From Thermodesulfovibrio sp. (GTDB lineage Bacteria > Nitrospirota > Thermodesulfovibrionia > Thermodesulfovibrionales > JdFR-85), in contig JALUSH010000188.1 of assembly GCA_027016675.1 (NCBI GenBank), forward strand, positions 1 to 9,264: DNA of 9,264 nucleotides, read 5' to 3'. Position numbers and translations under genes: made by a program. The notes beneath the pieces are model-generated. The model was given only the letters and a program-made list of their open reading frames with translations, was not told the DNA's origin and ran no database searches. The stretch's first letter is position 1, and each line of letters begins with the position of its first letter. Below, piece by piece: positions 6,522-9,264 of the stretch.

Positions 6522-7058
6522 TTATTCTGACAGATGAAGTTGTTCAAGACGGGATTTAATATTTTTATAAAAATCAATTAATATATGCTTCTGTTCTTCA
6601 GGCGAGGTTTTTGTGGGATCGTATTCTGAAATTATTCTGAGAAACTCCTCATCTATCTCTTTCTTTATCCTTTCAGTGAAGAGATAATACTTTTCAAGGT
6701 CTTTTAAGAGATGATTCACCTCATCTATGAAGGATCTTATGTAGAGGTCATCCTTTTTTCTTACATGTAGTCTTCTGCTGATGTCTCCTCTTCTAATAAG
6801 TCGTAGTTCCATTTTTAATCTTTCGAAGGGCCCTATAAGCCTGTGAGAGAAGATCATGGTCAGTAAAAAGCAGATTATGCCATAGCCACCAAGGACAAAG
6901 ACAAAGGCAAGCAGTTTATTGTCACTATCAATACCGATCTCTTTGGTAAAAAGCATCAGCAGGCCTACAGCCAGGAAGGACCACAGGACCATGAGTGCTA
7001 TGGAAAATCTCAATTCCTTTGAAATATAGTAACGTTGACGCACTGGTTTGTTTTTCAT
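6522..7058 (-). CDS. Small membrane protein with two TM helices and a HAMP domain
   Basis: A 178-residue protein starting at ATG 7058, which has AAGGAG seven bases upstream. The frame runs further up to an ATG at 7172, but that extension (low-complexity residues such as CTTTTI) has no ribosome site and covers the likely promoter. Two hydrophobic helices at about 18-38 and 48-70 enclose a very short loop, so there is almost no extracytoplasmic sensor. A HAMP-like region follows at about 71-125 (SHRLIGPFERL, RRGDISRRLHVRKKDDL, IDEVNHLL), then a charged helical tail (FTERIKKEIDEEFLRII). No kinase, GGDEF, methyl-accepting or phosphatase domain is present. It may relay or modulate a partner membrane sensor; the specific role is unknown. 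It is the upstream partner of the helicase gene. Confidence 0.75.
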   Translation of the reverse strand: MKNKPVRQRYYISKELRFSIALMVLWSFLAVGLLMLFTKEIGIDSDNKLLAFVFVLGGYGIICFLLTMIFSHRLIGPFERLKMELRLIRRGDISRRLHVRKKDDLYIRSFIDEVNHLLKDLEKYYLFTERIKKEIDEEFLRIISEYDPTKTSPEEQKHILIDFYKNIKSRLEQLHLSE

Positions 7059-7065
7059 CGTTAAT

Positions 7066-7071
7066 CTCCTT
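7066..7071 (-). promoter_or_regulatory. Ribosome binding site fixing the HAMP-gene start
   Basis: AAGGAG on the - strand lies seven bases before ATG 7058-7056. This is the clearest Shine-Dalgarno sequence around this gene, and it selects this start over the one 38 codons upstream. Confidence 0.75.
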
Positions 7072-7084
7072 AAGGATAATTTTG

Positions 7085-7113
7085 AGTTTAACATAATTGT
7101 GGTTGTGGTGCAA
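7085..7113 (-). promoter_or_regulatory. Candidate promoter for the HAMP-uvrD pair
   Basis: On the - strand TTGCAC (7113-7108), a 17-base spacer and TAAACT (7090-7085). Transcription would begin about 7078, just upstream of the AAGGAG. Box matches are moderate (3/6 and 4/6), but spacing and placement are good. Confidence 0.35.
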
Positions 7114-7176
7114 GGATTCAAATCACAAAATTGAATAGATTCCGTAAATTGCCCTTTTGACTTTTCGGTCATTTTT

Positions 7177-7313
7177 AAGACAGGTAGGCATTGGCTTTAC
7201 CGCTCATTCTCGATGGACATCCTGTCCATCTCCGAGGGGAAAATCAGTTTCACCCTCCAGGTGAACCTTTTCTGATTTTCCAAAACCGCTCAAAGCCAAT
7301 ACCTACCTGTCTT
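7177..7313. repeat. 137-bp branched palindrome between divergent genes
   Basis: Two 22-base arms (7177-7198 and 7292-7313) are inverted copies with one mismatch (C7189 against A7301), which would be a G-U pair in a - strand transcript. Between them are two strong hairpins: GATGGACA/TGTCCATC (7212-7219, 7223-7230) and a longer one pairing 7238-7247 with 7272-7281 plus TTCACC/GGTGAA (7249-7254, 7260-7265). The octamer ACCGCTCA is directly repeated at 7199-7206 and 7285-7292, just inside the arms. It lies between the two opposed promoters and has no credible coding. It could be a structured RNA leader, a repetitive palindromic element, or a hairpin carrying a nested insertion. Confidence 0.75.
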
Positions 7314-7361
7314 TTATCTGTTTTGATAGTTTTTCTGGTCAGTAATTTTGGGATAGTTTTT

Positions 7362-7390
7362 TTGCGTGAAGATTCCATAATGGGTATAAT
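7362..7390 (+). promoter_or_regulatory. Candidate sigma70 promoter of selD
   Basis: TTGCGT (7362-7367), a 17-base spacer and a perfect TATAAT (7385-7390). Transcription would start near 7397, giving a leader of about 55 bases before the selD ATG. A modest AGGA (7442-7445) sits six bases before that ATG. Confidence 0.55.
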
Positions 7391-7451
7391 ATGTAATCAG
7401 AAATTTTATCTTTGGAGTTTATAGGATTAAGTGGAATAACCAGGACTTAAA

Positions 7452-8468
7452 ATGAAAAAATGGAAATTAACAGAAAAGGTTAAGGCTGCTGGCTGAGCTG
7501 GGAAGCTGGGTCCGTCGGACCTGGAAGAGCTTCTGGGCACACTGGAGTTGCCTGAGGATAAACGTGTGGTTGTTCCTCCAGGTGATGATGCAGGTGTATT
7601 TTTGCTTAATCCAGAGGTTGCCCTTGTTGAAACCGTTGATGTAATAACCCCTTTGGTGAACGATCCCTTTTTGTTTGGCAGGATAAGTGCAACTAACTCC
7701 CTCAGTGATATATACGCAATGGGTGGAAGACCCCTTACATGCCTTGCCATATTCGGGTTCTCCTCCTGTGATTATGACAAAGAGGTATTTGAGCTTGTTC
7801 TTAAAGGTGCAATAGAGTCAATACACCTGGCCGGTGCAACACTTATGGGTGGACACAGTTTTGAAGACAGGGAGATGAAGTTTGGCCTGTCTGTTACAGG
7901 TATCGTAAAGCCGGGTAAGATTTTAAGGAAAGAGGGGGCACAGCCAGGAGAACTCCTTGTTCTGACAAAGCCCCTGGGTTCGGGAATACTTACCACAGCA
8001 CTAAAGGGCGGTCGGGTTACAGAGGATGATATCAGTGAGGCCATAAGATGGATGACCACCCTTAATGCCGAGGCATCAGAGATAGCACTGTCTTCAGGGG
8101 CAGGTGCATGTACAGACATTACAGGATTTGGTCTCATAGGGCATGCCTACAATATGATAAAAGGCTCCAGGGTAGACTTTCATATCAGAAGGAAGGCTGT
8201 TCCCCTTTTTAATCGGGTAATGGATTTTGTGGAGATGGGTATTACACCAGAGGGTGCCTATAGAAATCTGCAGTTTCTTAGAGAACATATCATTTTCTCG
8301 CCTGAGATAACCGAAGAAGACCTTCTGGTTCTTTCAGACCCACAGACATCAGGCGGGCTTCTTTTTACAATAAAAAAAGACCGGACAGAGATCCTGGATA
8401 AAAGAAGACTTCCTTACTGGGTTATTGGAGAGGTGAGCGAAGGTAGTGGTAAGATAAGGATTGATTAA
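7452..8468 (+). CDS. selD: Selenide, water dikinase, itself a selenoprotein (Sec at codon 15, TGA 7494-7496)
   Basis: SelD makes selenophosphate from selenide and ATP, the selenium donor for Sec-tRNA and selenouridine. Reading TGA 7494-7496 as selenocysteine gives a 338-residue protein from ATG 7452, a normal family length. The residues around it, KAAG-U-AGKLGP, align with the E. coli SelD active site GAGCGCKISP: Sec15 replaces Cys17 and Lys18 matches Lys20. ATP and metal motifs follow: PPGDDAGVF (42-50), Asp63 in ETVDVITP, GRISATNSLSDIYAMGG (76-92), GGHSF (133-137), TDITGFGLIGH (221-231) and DPQTSGGLL (296-304). Ignoring the TGA leaves only a fragment starting near 7548 that lacks the catalytic residues. 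A SECIS-like hairpin follows directly. The 3' end overlaps the convergent LysR gene by four bases. Confidence 0.95.
7494..7533 (+). promoter_or_regulatory. Sec codon and bacterial SECIS hairpin in selD
   Basis: After the TGA, GAAGCT (7502-7507) pairs with AGCTTC (7528-7533). Directly above it GGGTCC (7508-7513) pairs with GGACCT (7517-7522), including one G-U. The apical loop is GTC (7514-7516), and a 5-base bulge (7523-7527) lies on the 3' side. The loop begins 17 bases after the TGA and its first base is G, within the spacing usually accepted for bacterial SECIS. It should recruit SelB with Sec-tRNA. Confidence 0.85.
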
Positions 8469-9264
8469 ATGTTCAGCAGGTCATCATAGGGATATTTCTT
8501 TACATAATCCAGAAATTCCTCGGCTGCATGGGAGAGCACCTCATTCTTAGGGGTTATAAGGGTAAATTCCCTCATCATCTTTTCTTCACGGAAGCTCAGA
8601 AGCTTTAAAGTGCCAAATTTTGCCTCCTTCAGTGCTGCCCATCGGGATACTATAGAGACACCCATACCGTTTTCCACAGCATGTTTAATTGATTCTGTGC
8701 TTCCCAGTATCATGGTGATCTTCATGTTCTGTGGTGACAGACCGTTCTTTGCAAGGTATTTTTCAATAACCTGTCGGGTGCCTGAGCCCTCCTCACGAAA
8801 AATAAAAGGTTCATTTGTCAGTTCGAGAATGGATATATCCCTTCTCTTCGCCCAGGGATGTTGAGGTGGGACAATAAGACAGAGTTCATCCTCAATTAAT
8901 TTCTCACGATAGATCTTTTGCCTCGATACCTCCCCTTCCACAAGTCCGAGGTCAATATTTCCAGAATTGAGAAGCTCTACGATTCTCTTGGAATTACCCA
9001 CCTGGAGATGTATTTTTATCTTTGGACGGGTCTTTCGGAAATCTGCAATTACCTTGGGCAGGAGATAATTGCCTATGGTGGTACTTGCTCCAAGGGCAAT
9101 GCTTCCCTTTACAAGCCCTGTTAGCTCTCCGATTTCCTTTTCTGCTGAAGCATACAGGGCGAGGATGTGCTTTGCGTATTTATAGAGTACCTCTCCTGCA
9201 GGGGTTAGTGTAACAGCGCTGCTTGTTCTGTCAAAGAGCTTGGTCTCATAAAGTTCCTCAAGGG
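8465..9264 (-). CDS. LysR-family regulator of the selenium-metabolism type (5' end outside the window)
   Basis: The frame is open from the right edge, giving about 265 C-terminal residues; the helix-turn-helix is mostly off the edge. The visible start is the end of the winged-helix region and linker (LFDRTSSAVTLTPAGE, LYKYAKHIL). The co-inducer-binding domain follows (VKGSIALGASTTIGNYLLP, HLQVGNSKRIVELLNSG, IDLGLVEG, LCLIVPPQHPWA, FIFREEGSGTRQ, GSTESIKHAVENGMGVSIVS). GASTTIGNYLLP and REEGSGTR are typical of the CysL-like group that NCBI calls selenium metabolism-associated LysR regulators, and its place beside selD agrees. Its ligand and targets are not visible. An internal GTG at 9001 is not the true start. 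Its TAA and the selD TAA share a TTAA on opposite strands. Confidence 0.88.
   Translation of the reverse strand, partial: LEELYETKLFDRTSSAVTLTPAGEVLYKYAKHILALYASAEKEIGELTGLVKGSIALGASTTIGNYLLPKVIADFRKTRPKIKIHLQVGNSKRIVELLNSGNIDLGLVEGEVSRQKIYREKLIEDELCLIVPPQHPWAKRRDISILELTNEPFIFREEGSGTRQVIEKYLAKNGLSPQNMKITMILGSTESIKHAVENGMGVSIVSRWAALKEAKFGTLKLLSFREEKMMREFTLITPKNEVLSHAAEEFLDYVKKYPYDDLLNI

Noticed and set aside
5514..6537. Several + strand ORFs opposite the helicase gene
   Set aside because: Antisense shadows of conserved helicase motifs.
7059..7172. N-terminal extension of the HAMP protein to ATG 7172
   Set aside because: No ribosome site, unlikely composition, overlap with a candidate promoter, and a strong AAGGAG before ATG 7058.
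7191..7424. + strand ORF of 77 codons
   Set aside because: It runs through the branched palindrome and the selD promoter, with no protein-like pattern; a chance ORF.
7548..8468. selD starting at TTG 7548 as a 306-residue protein
   Set aside because: It lacks the catalytic Sec/Lys motif. The upstream frame is homologous to SelD through an in-frame TGA with a SECIS-like hairpin.
8465..9001. LysR-type protein starting at GTG 9001 (178 residues)
   Set aside because: The frame stays open to the window edge and encodes typical LysR linker and winged-helix sequence, so the start is outside the window.
1..9264. tRNA, rRNA, CRISPR array, transposase gene or replication origin
   Set aside because: Looked for on both strands; no cloverleaf, spaced repeats, DDE-type ORF or DnaA-box cluster was seen.

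Overview
The window is a compact stretch of an anaerobic bacterial chromosome with moderate GC content. Nothing in it names the species. A selenocysteine-containing SelD beside a LysR regulator of the selenium-metabolism type, an oxygen-sensitive BioB and an unusual YchF suggest a Desulfobacterota- or Nitrospirota-like anaerobe; this is an inference from gene content only. Coding is dense on both strands, with overlapping gene ends. There are no tRNAs, rRNAs, CRISPR arrays or transposase genes.

Left part (1-3160, + strand). First comes the 3' end of a gene for a calcium-loop (VCBS/FG-GAP-like) repeat protein, followed by a strong hairpin. Next is acyP (acylphosphatase), then a 200-base spacer with nested inverted repeats, then an unannotated 58-codon C2H2 zinc-finger ORF. 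Biotin synthase (bioB) follows and overlaps, as TGATG, a gene for an RNase Z-like metallo-beta-lactamase-fold hydrolase. The acyP and zinc-finger starts share one arrangement: an extended -10 box exactly six bases before the ATG, as expected for leaderless mRNAs.

Middle part (3150-7058, - strand). A divergent YchF/OBG-family GTPase gene converges on the hydrolase gene with an 11-base overlap. Upstream of it is an approximately 174-bp MITE-like palindromic element. Then come a UvrD/PcrA-type helicase gene, whose product ends in a candidate sliding-clamp motif (QKGLF), and 18 bases before it a small two-TM HAMP protein gene, probably in the same transcript.

Right part (7059-9264). A 393-base divergent intergenic region holds candidate promoters for both sides and an elaborate 137-bp branched palindrome. 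It leads to selD, whose codon 15 is an in-frame TGA at the catalytic Cys/Sec position, followed by a plausible bacterial SECIS hairpin. The true selD is 7452-8468; a standard gene caller would lose its N-terminus. A selenium-metabolism-type LysR regulator gene converges on selD, shares a TTAA with its stop codon, and runs off the right edge. Together selD and the regulator look like part of a selenium supply and control locus.
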